Source: Spirochaetales bacterium
GTDB taxonomy: Bacteria > Spirochaetota > Spirochaetia > SZUA-6 > DRHE01
DNA: 52,372 nt
Assembly: GCA_030615505.1 (NCBI GenBank)
Contig: JAUWZD010000018.1
Span: 1 to 52,372 of the forward strand
Direction of reading: 5' to 3'
Positions 17,346 to 26,309 of this stretch are shown in pieces. Numbering within the stretch: position 1 is the first letter of the stretch; each line of letters begins with the position of its first letter. The position numbers and the translations under genes were made by a program. The notes under the pieces are model-generated. The model ran no database searches. It had not been told where the DNA came from and saw only the letters and a list, made by a program, of their open reading frames with translations.

Positions 17346-18296
17346 TTGAACGTGGAGCAGATTACAAACGAAATTAAATGTACCTATTCGGATAGTGAGA
17401 TTAACACCCTGCTTAAGAGTGTGCCCACAAAATCAGAATCTTTCAACCGGCATTATAATCAGGTGGAGGAGTTTTTTATTCATGTTAAAGAGGATTTTAC
17501 GGTTCCGCATCTTCTCATTCATCACGACGTACGCCGGCTGAAACCTGAAAAGGATTACATAGACCTTTTAAAAGAGATTCTCAATCAGATTATGCCCCTC
17601 GCTCCCCAGGTTTTTATGGATCTTACATATCTATTCGATCCCGGAGAAATCTTAAAACCATGTTTCTTCAAACTTTATCGAATTGAAGATAATCAATACC
17701 TCTATATGCTGCGATTGGATCTGATGTATCGCCCCCAGGCGCACACCATCATTGACAAGGGCAGCAATGACTTCACTCCTCATTACTCCACTAACCAGAT
17801 CTTCTTAGAAGCCAATTTCATTCCCCTGGAACAGGTGCTTGTAACAGAAGGCAAGATCAGCAGCTTTATTGTAAGGCAAAGCATTTCCAATACCTGGGTA
17901 GATGAAACAGGCCGCGGCTATTTTGTCCAGGGAATCTGGATTGATAATGAGCTGACTAAATTTTTCAGCAAGCTCTTCCTGCCCAAAGGCAAGAAAACCT
18001 ATCCCTTCTACCCATATATCTGCAAATACAAAACAATCTGCCAGTCTGTTATTCATTTTTCACCGGAATTGCGGAAAGTCCACCTTCCTTATCTGCACAA
18101 GGCCATCGAATTTCTAAAGCCCGCTATTGAAGAGATAGAAAATTCCATGAAAAATGTGGATTTTTCTGAGGACAATGAGACCTTCATGCGGGTAAAACAA
18201 AACGTTCCGGAATCCTGGTATACTATCTGGGACAATATATCCTTAGAAGTTTATCTGAATGATCAGGATATGAGGGAGTTCCGTATTGAAGAATAG
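17346..18296 (+). CDS. Conserved-looking hypothetical protein coupled to murD
   Basis: A 316-residue soluble protein of no family I recognise. It has no signal peptide, no membrane helix and no nucleotide-binding motif. It has several aromatic-rich strands (YLYMLRLDLMYRP, FYPYICKYKTICQ) and a helical C-terminal third. The start is a TTG at 17346 with weak ribosome binding; a GTG two codons on is possible. The last 11 bp overlap the start of murD, so murD translation probably depends on it, which suggests a role linked to cell-wall synthesis or simply shared expression. The long frame with normal composition supports a real gene. Confidence 0.7.
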   Translation: MNVEQITNEIKCTYSDSEINTLLKSVPTKSESFNRHYNQVEEFFIHVKEDFTVPHLLIHHDVRRLKPEKDYIDLLKEILNQIMPLAPQVFMDLTYLFDPGEILKPCFFKLYRIEDNQYLYMLRLDLMYRPQAHTIIDKGSNDFTPHYSTNQIFLEANFIPLEQVLVTEGKISSFIVRQSISNTWVDETGRGYFVQGIWIDNELTKFFSKLFLPKGKKTYPFYPYICKYKTICQSVIHFSPELRKVHLPYLHKAIEFLKPAIEEIENSMKNVDFSEDNETFMRVKQNVPESWYTIWDNISLEVYLNDQDMREFRIEE

Positions 18297-19683
18297 GCTC
18301 CAGGACTTAAGGAACTTAAGGGTTACGATTATGGGTCTCGGGCTGCACGGCGGAGGACTTGCCTCTGCTCTTTTCTTCACCCGCCGGGGATCAAGGGTCA
18401 CGGTCACAGATCTTCAGGATGAAAGATCCTTGAAACCCTGCCTGGATCAGCTTAGAGAATTTAACGTTCATACGGTGCTGGGAAAGCATGATGAGAGGGA
18501 CTTTATCGAAACGGACCTTATCATTAAGAATCCGGCAGTACCTGAAAACTCCGTATATCTACAGCTTGCACGATCCCGGGGAGTGCCCGTTGAAACGGAT
18601 CTGTCCATATTTTTAAGGCTGAGTGACAATCCCATTATTGCTGTAACTGGAAGTAAGGGGAAATCCACCGCGTGCTCAGCCATTCATCATTGTCTCTTAA
18701 GCAGATATCCCGGGGCCAGAGTTGGGGGGAATATAACGGTATCTCCGTTAAGTTTTTTGCATCAGCTACACGAAGGAGACCCGGTTGTGCTGGAGCTCTC
18801 TTCCTGGCAGCTTGCGGATCTTAAAGGAAAAGAACTGCTTATCCCCCGGGTATCTGTTATGACTGCAATTCTGCCGGACCATCAGGATAGGTATCCGGAT
18901 ATGAAGTCCTACATTGCCGATAAAAAAGTGATTTTCCAGGCACAGGGGCCTGAGCACTATGCTGTGCTCAATTTTCAGGATCCCTTTCAAAAATCGTTTG
19001 CCGGGGAAATCAGGGCCAGGCTCCGCTACTTTTCAAACAGATCCCTGCCTGAGGGAATCGACGGCGCTTTTTTAAAAGGCAAAGAGGGTTTTATTAAGAA
19101 GGAAGGTAAAATCTTTAAAATCTTTAAGGATATTTCCCTTCCAGGAGCGCATAACCGTATGAATCTTCTTGCAGCAGGTCTTGCCTGCTCACTTTTCAGT
19201 CTTGATCATAATGTGATTTCGGGCGCTTTAATTACATTTAAAGGGATTGAACACAGGCTTGAGTATTTCCTGGAGAAGAACGGCATTAAATTTTACAATG
19301 ATTCTTCATCCACCATACCTGAGGCAACGGGTGCGGCCTTAAAGAGTTTGAAAACTCCAATAATCCTGATTGCAGGAGGAACGGATAAAAATATTGATTT
19401 TACCCCTCTTCTGGAAGTGATCAGCATTCCCGAAAGGATTATTCTTTTGGAAGGCAGCGCTACTTTCAAGATAATTGAGCTCTTCGAAAAAGAGGGAATA
19501 ACTTATTCCGGTCCTTTTAAGAGCCTCGGGCGAGCTGTGCGCCATGCCTATGCAGAGGCCGTACCAGGAACATCCATACTCTTCTCTCCGGGCTGTACCT
19601 CTTTCGGCATGTTCCTGAATGAATTCGACCGGGGCAGACAATTTAAGGATATAGTCCATGCACTAAAGCCCGCAAAAAAATAG
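18286..19683 (+). CDS. murD: UDP-N-acetylmuramoyl-L-alanine:D-glutamate ligase
   Basis: MurD adds D-glutamate to UDP-MurNAc-L-Ala in peptidoglycan precursor synthesis in the cytoplasm. The protein has 465 residues. Domain 1 holds the nucleotide-sugar loop GLGLHGGGLAS (17-27). The ATP-binding loop is VTGSKGKSTACSAI near residue 122, followed by VLELSSWQL and the catalytic HQDRY histidine region. The C-terminal domain ends with SPGCTSFGMFLNEFDRG, the MurD family's typical SPacaSFDqF-like motif, slightly altered. A TTG start inside the upstream gene with GAGGGAG ahead is used. It lies outside any division/cell-wall cluster. Confidence 0.92.
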   Translation: MKNRLQDLRNLRVTIMGLGLHGGGLASALFFTRRGSRVTVTDLQDERSLKPCLDQLREFNVHTVLGKHDERDFIETDLIIKNPAVPENSVYLQLARSRGVPVETDLSIFLRLSDNPIIAVTGSKGKSTACSAIHHCLLSRYPGARVGGNITVSPLSFLHQLHEGDPVVLELSSWQLADLKGKELLIPRVSVMTAILPDHQDRYPDMKSYIADKKVIFQAQGPEHYAVLNFQDPFQKSFAGEIRARLRYFSNRSLPEGIDGAFLKGKEGFIKKEGKIFKIFKDISLPGAHNRMNLLAAGLACSLFSLDHNVISGALITFKGIEHRLEYFLEKNGIKFYNDSSSTIPEATGAALKSLKTPIILIAGGTDKNIDFTPLLEVISIPERIILLEGSATFKIIELFEKEGITYSGPFKSLGRAVRHAYAEAVPGTSILFSPGCTSFGMFLNEFDRGRQFKDIVHALKPAKK

Positions 19684-19684
19684 A

Positions 19685-20266
19685 TTAATCCTTTAAGTTG
19701 GCAATAATTTTCCGGTAAAGACTACTGAAGCGTTCAATACGCTCGAGCTTAATCTGCGCATCCTTGCTCCAGATACTGTCCGGATATTCATCCACCACCC
19801 GTTTGAAATATTCATAGGATTTACGGAGCAGCTCCAGACTGCTTGCAAATCTCTGATAGGAGTCATAACGCGGTTTAAAGCTTAATCCTTTCTTAGCCAC
19901 GGTCTGATAGAGAGCCTCTATACCGTGAAGAGCCCGGGAAAAGTGAACGAATCCCTGTTTATAGTAGGCATAAGGCGGCTCCTTGTGAAAACCTACCTCG
20001 CTTCTGTTAGCGGCCTTTTGACTGACCTTTTTAGCCGGAGGGGCCTGCGGCTTTTCCTGCAGGTCGGAATCATCCCCGCAAAAAGAGAGAAGATAGGTGT
20101 AGGCCTCATTTAAGGCCATCATTTTCAATTCCTGCAGCTCTTTCCGGTCCTCCGGAAAGATATCAGGATGATTTTCCCTTGCAAGAAGGTGGAAGGCATG
20201 CCTTATTTCATCTCTACCGGCCCCGGGTTTCACCCCTAAGAGGCTCCTGAAATAATAATCACTCAT
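19685..20266 (-). CDS. J-domain protein
   Basis: A 193-residue protein whose first 65 residues form a DnaJ J-domain with the HPD tripeptide at 33-35 (ENHPD), essential for stimulating Hsp70 ATPase. The rest has no Gly/Phe region, zinc fingers or substrate-binding domain, but is helical, basic, and ends in a coiled-coil-like stretch (IKLERIERFSSLYRKI). It would therefore be a specialised co-chaperone, not DnaJ itself. It overlaps the aminopeptidase gene by 8 bp, and its stop is 1 bp from the convergent end of murD. Confidence 0.87.
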   Translation of the reverse strand: MSDYYFRSLLGVKPGAGRDEIRHAFHLLARENHPDIFPEDRKELQELKMMALNEAYTYLLSFCGDDSDLQEKPQAPPAKKVSQKAANRSEVGFHKEPPYAYYKQGFVHFSRALHGIEALYQTVAKKGLSFKPRYDSYQRFASSLELLRKSYEYFKRVVDEYPDSIWSKDAQIKLERIERFSSLYRKIIANLKD

Positions 20267-21317
20267 GACTGTCTATTAACTTCCTGATATAAGCTTTAGG
20301 ATCTCCGCGTTCTTTTTCTACCTGCATAATAAGTAAAAAAGTCTTGTTTAAATCATACCCCTGATCGCGATAGAGCTCATAGAATATATTTAGATCCTGA
20401 GTATAACGAACAAAAGATATAATATAAGCATTATGTAAGGGAATATCCTGAATACTGCGAAAAGACTCCGTCTTAAACTCTAATGAATACTCGTTGCTGA
20501 ATTTTCCTTTAAAAGTATCGAATATATCCTCTCTCATATCCAAAATATATTCCCTGCTTTTGCCGCTCTCATAGAGGGCATTCAATTCATCATAAAGCAC
20601 TCGAATCAGAGTTGAGTATCTGTCCCAATCATCTATGTAATCAAGCGCCTTCCGGTAGTGCTTCGATTCAACGCCATAACGGTCTTTAATATAGTTTAAT
20701 GCGCCTTCTCTGCCTATAAAAGTGGCCAACTCCTCGTTGAACTGAATTTCATTTTTGATAAACAGGGTGCTGTGAGTCTGTTCATGAATGATAAGGGAGG
20801 CTAAGGCAAAGACAGAATAGTCATTCATAAAGCTGTATACAGGATCCACAAAAAAACCAAGGGTGCTGAAAGCATCCACCTTTCGAATAAGGACATCCAG
20901 ATCCTTCTTTTTAAGCTTCTCCGCCTCCCTTAGAGCATCTTCTCGTTTAAAAAATCCTTTATAAGGGAAGGACCCGAAAAATAAGTACTTCCAGATATAG
21001 GGTTTAAATGCATCTTTTTTACAGGCTGAAACTACATCAACTAAGTAATTCTTGTCCAGTTCAACGTAGCGCGAGTAGTTTTTATCATGATTAAGCCCTA
21101 TACACCGGACTGAATACCGCTTAATATCCTGTACCAAAAGAAGTGTGTGTTTCAGATCCCCCGAAATATCTTCGGCTTCTAAAAGCTTATCTATTTCCTC
21201 GGCCTGCCGCACATTGTATTTCATAATATAGGATCCCTGTTTTAATATATAACAACAGTTTAATGAAAATATGCTGAAAAAAAGGATTGCAAGGCCCAGC
21301 CTTGCCTTTGGCATCAT
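20259..21317 (-). CDS. Putative zinc aminopeptidase lipoprotein (COG4324)
   Basis: A 352-residue protein matching the putative aminopeptidase family COG4324. The metal site is HEQTH (LIIHEQTHSTLF) with the downstream FNEELATFIGREGA glutamate. The N-terminus has a hydrophobic signal ending in SLNCC. SLNC is a poor general lipobox but acceptable under the relaxed spirochaetal rule, so a lipoprotein in the periplasm is likely. The KQGSY-x-KYNVRQA start of the mature chain is typical of the family. It overlaps the J-domain gene by 8 bp. Substrate unknown. Confidence 0.82.
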   Translation of the reverse strand: MMPKARLGLAILFFSIFSLNCCYILKQGSYIMKYNVRQAEEIDKLLEAEDISGDLKHTLLLVQDIKRYSVRCIGLNHDKNYSRYVELDKNYLVDVVSACKKDAFKPYIWKYLFFGSFPYKGFFKREDALREAEKLKKKDLDVLIRKVDAFSTLGFFVDPVYSFMNDYSVFALASLIIHEQTHSTLFIKNEIQFNEELATFIGREGALNYIKDRYGVESKHYRKALDYIDDWDRYSTLIRVLYDELNALYESGKSREYILDMREDIFDTFKGKFSNEYSLEFKTESFRSIQDIPLHNAYIISFVRYTQDLNIFYELYRDQGYDLNKTFLLIMQVEKERGDPKAYIRKLIDSHE

Positions 21318-21421
21318 AAAGATGATTATAGCTGTAAGGGGGAAATCATAAAAGAGCAGCTAATGATTGGGCGAGTGAGTCGGAAAAATTTGTTAGAAAC
21401 GTAATTATTTAAGCGGACAAA

Positions 21422-21450
21422 TTGACTAAGAGTTTCACAGTATATATTAT
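21422..21450 (+). promoter_or_regulatory. Putative sigma70-type promoter of the GAF-HD-GYP gene
   Basis: TTGACT (21422-21427) and TATTAT (21445-21450) are 17 bp apart. Transcription from here would begin near 21457, just ahead of the strong ribosome-binding site of the small leader ORF at 21472, leaving a 5' leader of about 90 nt before the HD-GYP gene. Confidence 0.5.
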
Positions 21451-21471
21451 AAATCTGGAAGAAGATTTTTT

Positions 21472-21546
21472 ATGCCGATATTATACAATGGAATTTATAT
21501 TCATACTGCGAACAGGCAATTTGCTTATAGAGGTATCTGTAAATAA
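21472..21546 (+). CDS. 24-residue leader ORF (uORF) before the HD-GYP gene
   Basis: An ATG at 21472 has a strong ribosome-binding site (GGAAGAAG, 21458-21465) at good spacing and opens 24 codons (MPILYNGIYIHTAN and on to RGICK) ending in TAA at 21546. The stop is 3 nt before the ATG of the HD-GYP gene and in the same frame. The HD-GYP gene itself has only AGAGG about 14 nt upstream, inside this uORF. The arrangement suggests termination-reinitiation coupling or a regulatory leader peptide. No attenuator hairpin is evident. Confidence 0.45.
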   Translation: MPILYNGIYIHTANRQFAYRGICK

Positions 21547-21549
21547 AAA

Positions 21550-22779
21550 ATGATAACTGAGGCTGAAAAGCTCAAAAAAATCATAAAATTAGACTCCGAA
21601 TTAAATACAATCCAGGATCTGGATATCCTGCTTGAGAGAATTCTATTAGAAGCCAGAAAGGCGGTAAATGCCGATGCCGGATCAATTTATATTCGAGAGA
21701 ATAATAAACTTGAATTCAAATACTCTCAGAATGACACAAAACAGAAAGACCTCCCCCCGGGACAGAAGCTGATATATTCCATATTCAGTATTGATATCAA
21801 TAAGAAAACAATTTCCGGCTATGTGGCTGAGACAGGAGAACTGCTGAATATACCCGATGTATATAATATACCGAAGGGCTCACCGTTCAGCCATGACCCC
21901 TACTATGACAGGGTTTCAGGCTATAAAACAGAATCTATGCTCACTATACCCCTTAAGACAAATACCGGGAATACCCTCGGAGTAATCCAGATCATTAATG
22001 CCAAGGATTCCAGGAATAAAGTCATCTCTTTCGATTATGATGATGAGCTCTTTGTCCTTCATTTCGCAGCCGGCGCGACAGTAGCTCTGCAGCGGGCTCA
22101 GATTACAAGAGCTATACTTTTGAGAATGATCAAGATGGCGGAGCTGAGGGATCCAAAAGAGACGGGGGAGCATGTTAACCGGGTAGCGGGGTATTCTGTA
22201 GAGATTTATGAGCGATGGGCGCAGAAGAAGAATAGGCCTGCACAGGAGATAGAGAGAACAAGGGATATATTGAGGATGGCTGCAATGCTGCATGATGTCG
22301 GTAAGGTCGCCATATCGGATGTTCTTCTGAAAAAGCCCGGGCGTTTCACGCCGGAAGAGTTTAATACCATGAAAGACCATACCATTCTTGGGGCAAAGCT
22401 GTTCTTCGATAAACAGTCGGAATTCGACGAGGTAGCTGCCTTAGTCGCATTAACTCATCATGAGAACTGGGAGGGCAGCGGCTATCCCGGTCATGTGGAT
22501 GTGCAGACGGGAAAGCCTCTTAAAACGAATGAAAAGGGAGATGCTATCGGTAAGAAAGGCGAGGAGATTCCCGTTCTTGGTAGAATCGTTGCTATAGCGG
22601 ACGTCTATGACGCCCTCTGCTCTAAAAGATCCTACAAGAAGGAGTGGAAGGAGCCTGCGGTCTTAAAGGAAATTCGCAGATTATCCGGCACCAAATTCGA
22701 ACCTGATCTGGTCGATATTTTCTTTGAAGTCCTGCCCAGCCTCAAGCAGATCCACGAAAGATACCCGGATGAGGATTGA
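21550..22779 (+). CDS. GAF-HD-GYP cyclic-di-GMP phosphodiesterase
   Basis: A 409-residue cytoplasmic signalling protein. Residues about 18-185 are a GAF sensor domain (ADAGSIYI, SGYVAETGELLNI, SMLTIPL, LGVIQIIN). Residues about 195-400 are an HD-GYP domain with H248-D249 in LHDVGKVAISD, HHENWEGSGYP at 303-313 and IADVYDAL at 349. All metal ligands and the GYP triplet are present, so hydrolysis of c-di-GMP is likely. Unlike many family members it has no receiver domain, so the input is probably a small molecule at GAF. The gene stands alone behind its own promoter and leader ORF. Confidence 0.92.
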   Translation: MITEAEKLKKIIKLDSELNTIQDLDILLERILLEARKAVNADAGSIYIRENNKLEFKYSQNDTKQKDLPPGQKLIYSIFSIDINKKTISGYVAETGELLNIPDVYNIPKGSPFSHDPYYDRVSGYKTESMLTIPLKTNTGNTLGVIQIINAKDSRNKVISFDYDDELFVLHFAAGATVALQRAQITRAILLRMIKMAELRDPKETGEHVNRVAGYSVEIYERWAQKKNRPAQEIERTRDILRMAAMLHDVGKVAISDVLLKKPGRFTPEEFNTMKDHTILGAKLFFDKQSEFDEVAALVALTHHENWEGSGYPGHVDVQTGKPLKTNEKGDAIGKKGEEIPVLGRIVAIADVYDALCSKRSYKKEWKEPAVLKEIRRLSGTKFEPDLVDIFFEVLPSLKQIHERYPDED

Positions 22780-22833
22780 CCAAACCTGGCCAGAGCTGAC
22801 CTGGAAATAATAGTGCGTTTGTGAAGCATAAGA

Positions 22834-25221
22834 TCACCGCATTCCCTCCGGATTAAGGACAACAATATGTCCACTCTCCGTTCCAACCAGAATCTTCCCA
22901 TCTATAATTTGGGGCCTGGCTGTAATCTTTTCCCCAACATTATGTGATTTCATGATATCCCCGGTCCGGGCATTAGCGATATTGATTCGCCCGTCCTCCG
23001 TGCCGAAATAGAGATGTCCTTCATAATACAGGGGAGGAGAGGATACCCCGCTTAAGGGTTCAAAAAGTGTATTTCCACTTTCAACGCTCAGGGCAAAAAG
23101 CACACCTCCGGAAACAGCATAAACACCCTGGTCCCCGCATTCAAAATCTCTTAAGCCGGTAATTTCCCGGTCAAGCAAAAACTTCTTTTCCCAGAGAATC
23201 CTGCTTTCTTCTATATTATAGCAGATTATAGTTCCCCCGCTTTCAGCGAAAAAGGCAAGATTGCCGCAGACTTTGGATGCAATGGGCGCATCCCTGAAGG
23301 CAGGATTAATGGTAATTGGGATTCCCGATAGCGCTTCTCCCTTTTCATCGAATATATATAACACACCCTTCTTGCTTACCATGAGTATCCAGTTATCGTA
23401 TACAACGGGGGTCATTGTAGAACCATCGGGTATCTTGATAACCTGTATGATCTTTCCTGTGCTGAGATCATAGACCTTGAGAGACTCATTATCGGGGAAG
23501 AGCAGGTTGTTATTGAACTCAGCAACGCTTCTGCCCAGGGGATAGGAGGAGCTTTCCCCTACGGGCGAGCTCATTAAGACCTCCCCTGAGTTTATATCGG
23601 CTACGAGGAAGACAGTGGATCCCAGAAAGCAAATTCTGTCCCCAATAAGAACGGGAGAGGAGTCTTGATTGGGACTTTCCCCTGTGGGAATAGTCTGATA
23701 GATATTACCCTGAAGATCAGAGGAGGTAACGATCCCCCTGCCGTCAACTGTGAAAATATTCTTACCCCTCGTGCTGATATTACCGGTAACGGCGGTATCG
23801 GAGATTGAATACTTAATGATAACGGGTTTGGCTTCTAAAGTAATTTCGTAAATCTTTCCCTCACCCCGAGCGACATTAACCTCCAGTATTTCTTCTCTAT
23901 AGCCCTCCCGTCTGACTGAGAATATAAGCTTCTCTCCCGGGGAGAATTGCCCTGTAAAATTGCCCCGGCCAACAGGCTCACCGTTTAAGAGGATTTCGGA
24001 ATCAGGAGGCACTGTATTAATGCCTATTTCTTCAGGCGGTTTAATAGCAGCTTCCTCTTTAAGTACAACTTCATACACTTCATCACCGCCTGTTTGAGCA
24101 GTTATATTCAGAGTTTCTTGTTCATAGCCCTCCTGTCTTATGAGGAATGAGAGCTGATCCCCCTGTGTAAATATACCGGAAATGCTTCCACTGCCGACCG
24201 AATCCCCGTTTAGGAAGATATACGCATCCCCAGGCTTTGTTCTGACACCGATCTTGACCAAAACGGGCAGCTCTTCCTGCTCTGCTGCGAAGATTTTAAG
24301 CATTCTGATCTTTTCTATCTTCTTCAGTTCCTTCCTGTTTTCCTCAGAGAGCACATCCGGAAGCCCCAGGCCGGCTGAAAGAGTCTTAACAACCATCTTA
24401 ATCTTTTGATCAAGCATTTTAAGATTCTCAGGAGAGACTTCAGCTTCTTCTTCCTTGATGATCTCATCAATAAGATCCTCAACCTCCTTAAACGCGAGCT
24501 CTGCTTCCTTCAGTGTTTCCCTTTCTACGGTAATCTCCTGGTCCGCACCAACAATGGGTGCTGTTTCTACAAGCTGCTTAATAAGTTCTAAAACCTCTTC
24601 TCCTCTCCCCTTTAATTTATCCCTAAGCCTATCCACATCTACGAGCGCTGGTAAAAGCGAGATTTTTCCCTCTTTAACAGCTAAAAGAGTGCTTCTTTCC
24701 TCTTCAGCCCGCACCATAAACTGGGTTCCACGAACCCCTAAAATTGTGGCCGTGCTTTCCACATTAAACTTCTCATCTCCCACAAGCTTGCCAACCTTGA
24801 ACAGAACGGAACCTGCAGCTACCTTCAAGCCGATGTCAGCCTCCCCCGGTTTAATGAAGATTGCCCACATAGCAACCACTGTATCTTCCTGAATCCGGAC
24901 AGCCGCTGTATTTCCAAACTGGATCTCACAGTATGAATCATCTGCAACTCGAATGGTATCCTCCTTGACTATTAGGTCCCCTATCTCGACAGGTTCCCAA
25001 TTCCCGCTGCGCAGGATGAAAGCCTCGCCGGAAAGGAAAGTAACCATGGCCTGATGATATCCGTGTATCTCAGCGGGTTTTTCCTCTTTTTTCTCAGCTT
25101 CGGGTTTCCGGCATGAAGCTAAGAAAACTGAGACAGAAAGGATAGTGGCAGTAATTGCAATAAGGATTCTAAACAAAGGTTTAATAGGGCGCTCCTTCCG
25201 GTAACCGCTTGTAATCTTCAT
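22834..25221 (-). CDS. FecR-PEGA-PQQ multidomain lipoprotein
   Basis: A 795-residue lipoprotein with lipobox LASC near residue 36. In order it has a FecR domain (about 55-185, with FRSGNWEPVEIGD-like and ATILGVRGTQFMV segments), a long acidic helical region (about 190-310), two PEGA repeats (KPGDAYIFLNGDSVGSG and PPDSEILLNGEPVGRG), and a C-terminal PQQ-like beta-propeller of about 330 residues. The propeller has repeats such as ILMVSKKGVLYIFDEKG and LYFGTEDGRINIANARTGD. It is anchored outside the inner membrane and probably holds or senses envelope structures. It is the last gene of the reverse-strand operon, 11 bp after the peptidase gene. Confidence 0.85.
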   Translation of the reverse strand: MKITSGYRKERPIKPLFRILIAITATILSVSVFLASCRKPEAEKKEEKPAEIHGYHQAMVTFLSGEAFILRSGNWEPVEIGDLIVKEDTIRVADDSYCEIQFGNTAAVRIQEDTVVAMWAIFIKPGEADIGLKVAAGSVLFKVGKLVGDEKFNVESTATILGVRGTQFMVRAEEERSTLLAVKEGKISLLPALVDVDRLRDKLKGRGEEVLELIKQLVETAPIVGADQEITVERETLKEAELAFKEVEDLIDEIIKEEEAEVSPENLKMLDQKIKMVVKTLSAGLGLPDVLSEENRKELKKIEKIRMLKIFAAEQEELPVLVKIGVRTKPGDAYIFLNGDSVGSGSISGIFTQGDQLSFLIRQEGYEQETLNITAQTGGDEVYEVVLKEEAAIKPPEEIGINTVPPDSEILLNGEPVGRGNFTGQFSPGEKLIFSVRREGYREEILEVNVARGEGKIYEITLEAKPVIIKYSISDTAVTGNISTRGKNIFTVDGRGIVTSSDLQGNIYQTIPTGESPNQDSSPVLIGDRICFLGSTVFLVADINSGEVLMSSPVGESSSYPLGRSVAEFNNNLLFPDNESLKVYDLSTGKIIQVIKIPDGSTMTPVVYDNWILMVSKKGVLYIFDEKGEALSGIPITINPAFRDAPIASKVCGNLAFFAESGGTIICYNIEESRILWEKKFLLDREITGLRDFECGDQGVYAVSGGVLFALSVESGNTLFEPLSGVSSPPLYYEGHLYFGTEDGRINIANARTGDIMKSHNVGEKITARPQIIDGKILVGTESGHIVVLNPEGMR

Positions 25222-25232
25222 ATGTGCTTTTC

Positions 25233-26288
25233 TTACTTTTTGCAGTGATCATCCCTACTTCCTCTAAAATGAAATGCCACCTTAAGAACTTTCTCCCCTA
25301 CCCAGACGAACTCCCAGGCCTCAGGTTCCGGTCCCTGATGAGTAGCCCCCTCCGGATAGCTGGGAATGAACCCGAATCTTTTGGCATTGAGGTAATTGTT
25401 TGCTGAGATCCATCTGAATCCCTCGGTTTGAGCGAATTCAGTATAGTCCATTCCCGAAGTCAGGTCGGTAATGTCAAGGGTATAGCCTGTATGGTGTTTT
25501 GAATACCCCGGTATAGAGCTGGTCTTAAGTATTCGGTTGATTATCTCGTCCGCCTGGCCTAAAGCAATCTCAGAAGCTCTATATTCCCTTCCCGCTTCTC
25601 TCAAAGACTCCTCTTTAAGCAGGTTGAGAAAAATCTGCCTCTGTCTTGAAACTGAGCGAAAGCCGGATATGAGTCCCAGCCTGATACCCCTGTTTAGCGC
25701 TTCTTTTTTAAGCTTCTCCCAGGATTCAGATGCCTCAGGCTGTAATCTCTGATTCTCAACAGCTACAAGCCTGTTCGCATCCGCCTCCGACCGCAGCCTG
25801 TAACCCCTCTTTTCTGCAAGCCGAATGATTCTTCTGTCACTTTCAGTGTTCCCGATAATATGGGGGGGATGCTCTATCTCTGCGGTATTGGTGTACTGAA
25901 AAGAGTCATAGAAGTCCTTAAAACCATTGGGACTGAAGGTCTTATAATCCTGCAGCCCGGATTGATACATATCTTCCATCGCTTTCCCTATTGTCTTCTC
26001 TAATGTCTCTACTGCCAGCTCCTTGCATGCGGTTTTTAATTCAGCAAGTCCGGCTGCCTGCTCTTTCTCAGGTTTTTGCTTGAACATTGAGAGATATTCC
26101 TGCTGACTCGTAAGTTCCAAATCGGGGTGGCGCCTCAATATATTCCGGTACTGTTCCAGGAGGAGGTTGATTTTCAAGCATCTCTGCTCATACTCTATTC
26201 CGTCTTCCTCCTTAAGCAACGCTACAACTGTTACAGCTATGATGAGAAAGGGAATGGTTAGAAACTTAAGAATCCTTTTTCTTTTCAC
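25233..26288 (-). CDS. VanY-like M15 D,D-carboxypeptidase family protein
   Basis: A 351-residue protein with an N-terminal membrane anchor or signal (about 8-25), a helical region, and an M15B peptidase domain from about residue 190. The domain contains SGFRSVSRQRQIFLNLL and the zinc motif SKHHTGYTLDITD. The final motif, usually EPWHxR with the third zinc-binding histidine, here reads EAWEFVWVG. The histidine is thus replaced by glutamate, which could still bind zinc or could mean loss of activity. The expected substrate is D-Ala-D-Ala ends of peptidoglycan in the periplasm. It starts 21 bp after the activase gene. Confidence 0.8.
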   Translation of the reverse strand: MKRKRILKFLTIPFLIIAVTVVALLKEEDGIEYEQRCLKINLLLEQYRNILRRHPDLELTSQQEYLSMFKQKPEKEQAAGLAELKTACKELAVETLEKTIGKAMEDMYQSGLQDYKTFSPNGFKDFYDSFQYTNTAEIEHPPHIIGNTESDRRIIRLAEKRGYRLRSEADANRLVAVENQRLQPEASESWEKLKKEALNRGIRLGLISGFRSVSRQRQIFLNLLKEESLREAGREYRASEIALGQADEIINRILKTSSIPGYSKHHTGYTLDITDLTSGMDYTEFAQTEGFRWISANNYLNAKRFGFIPSYPEGATHQGPEPEAWEFVWVGEKVLKVAFHFRGSRDDHCKK

Positions 26289-26309
26289 CTCAATTATCCG
26301 TGTAATAGT

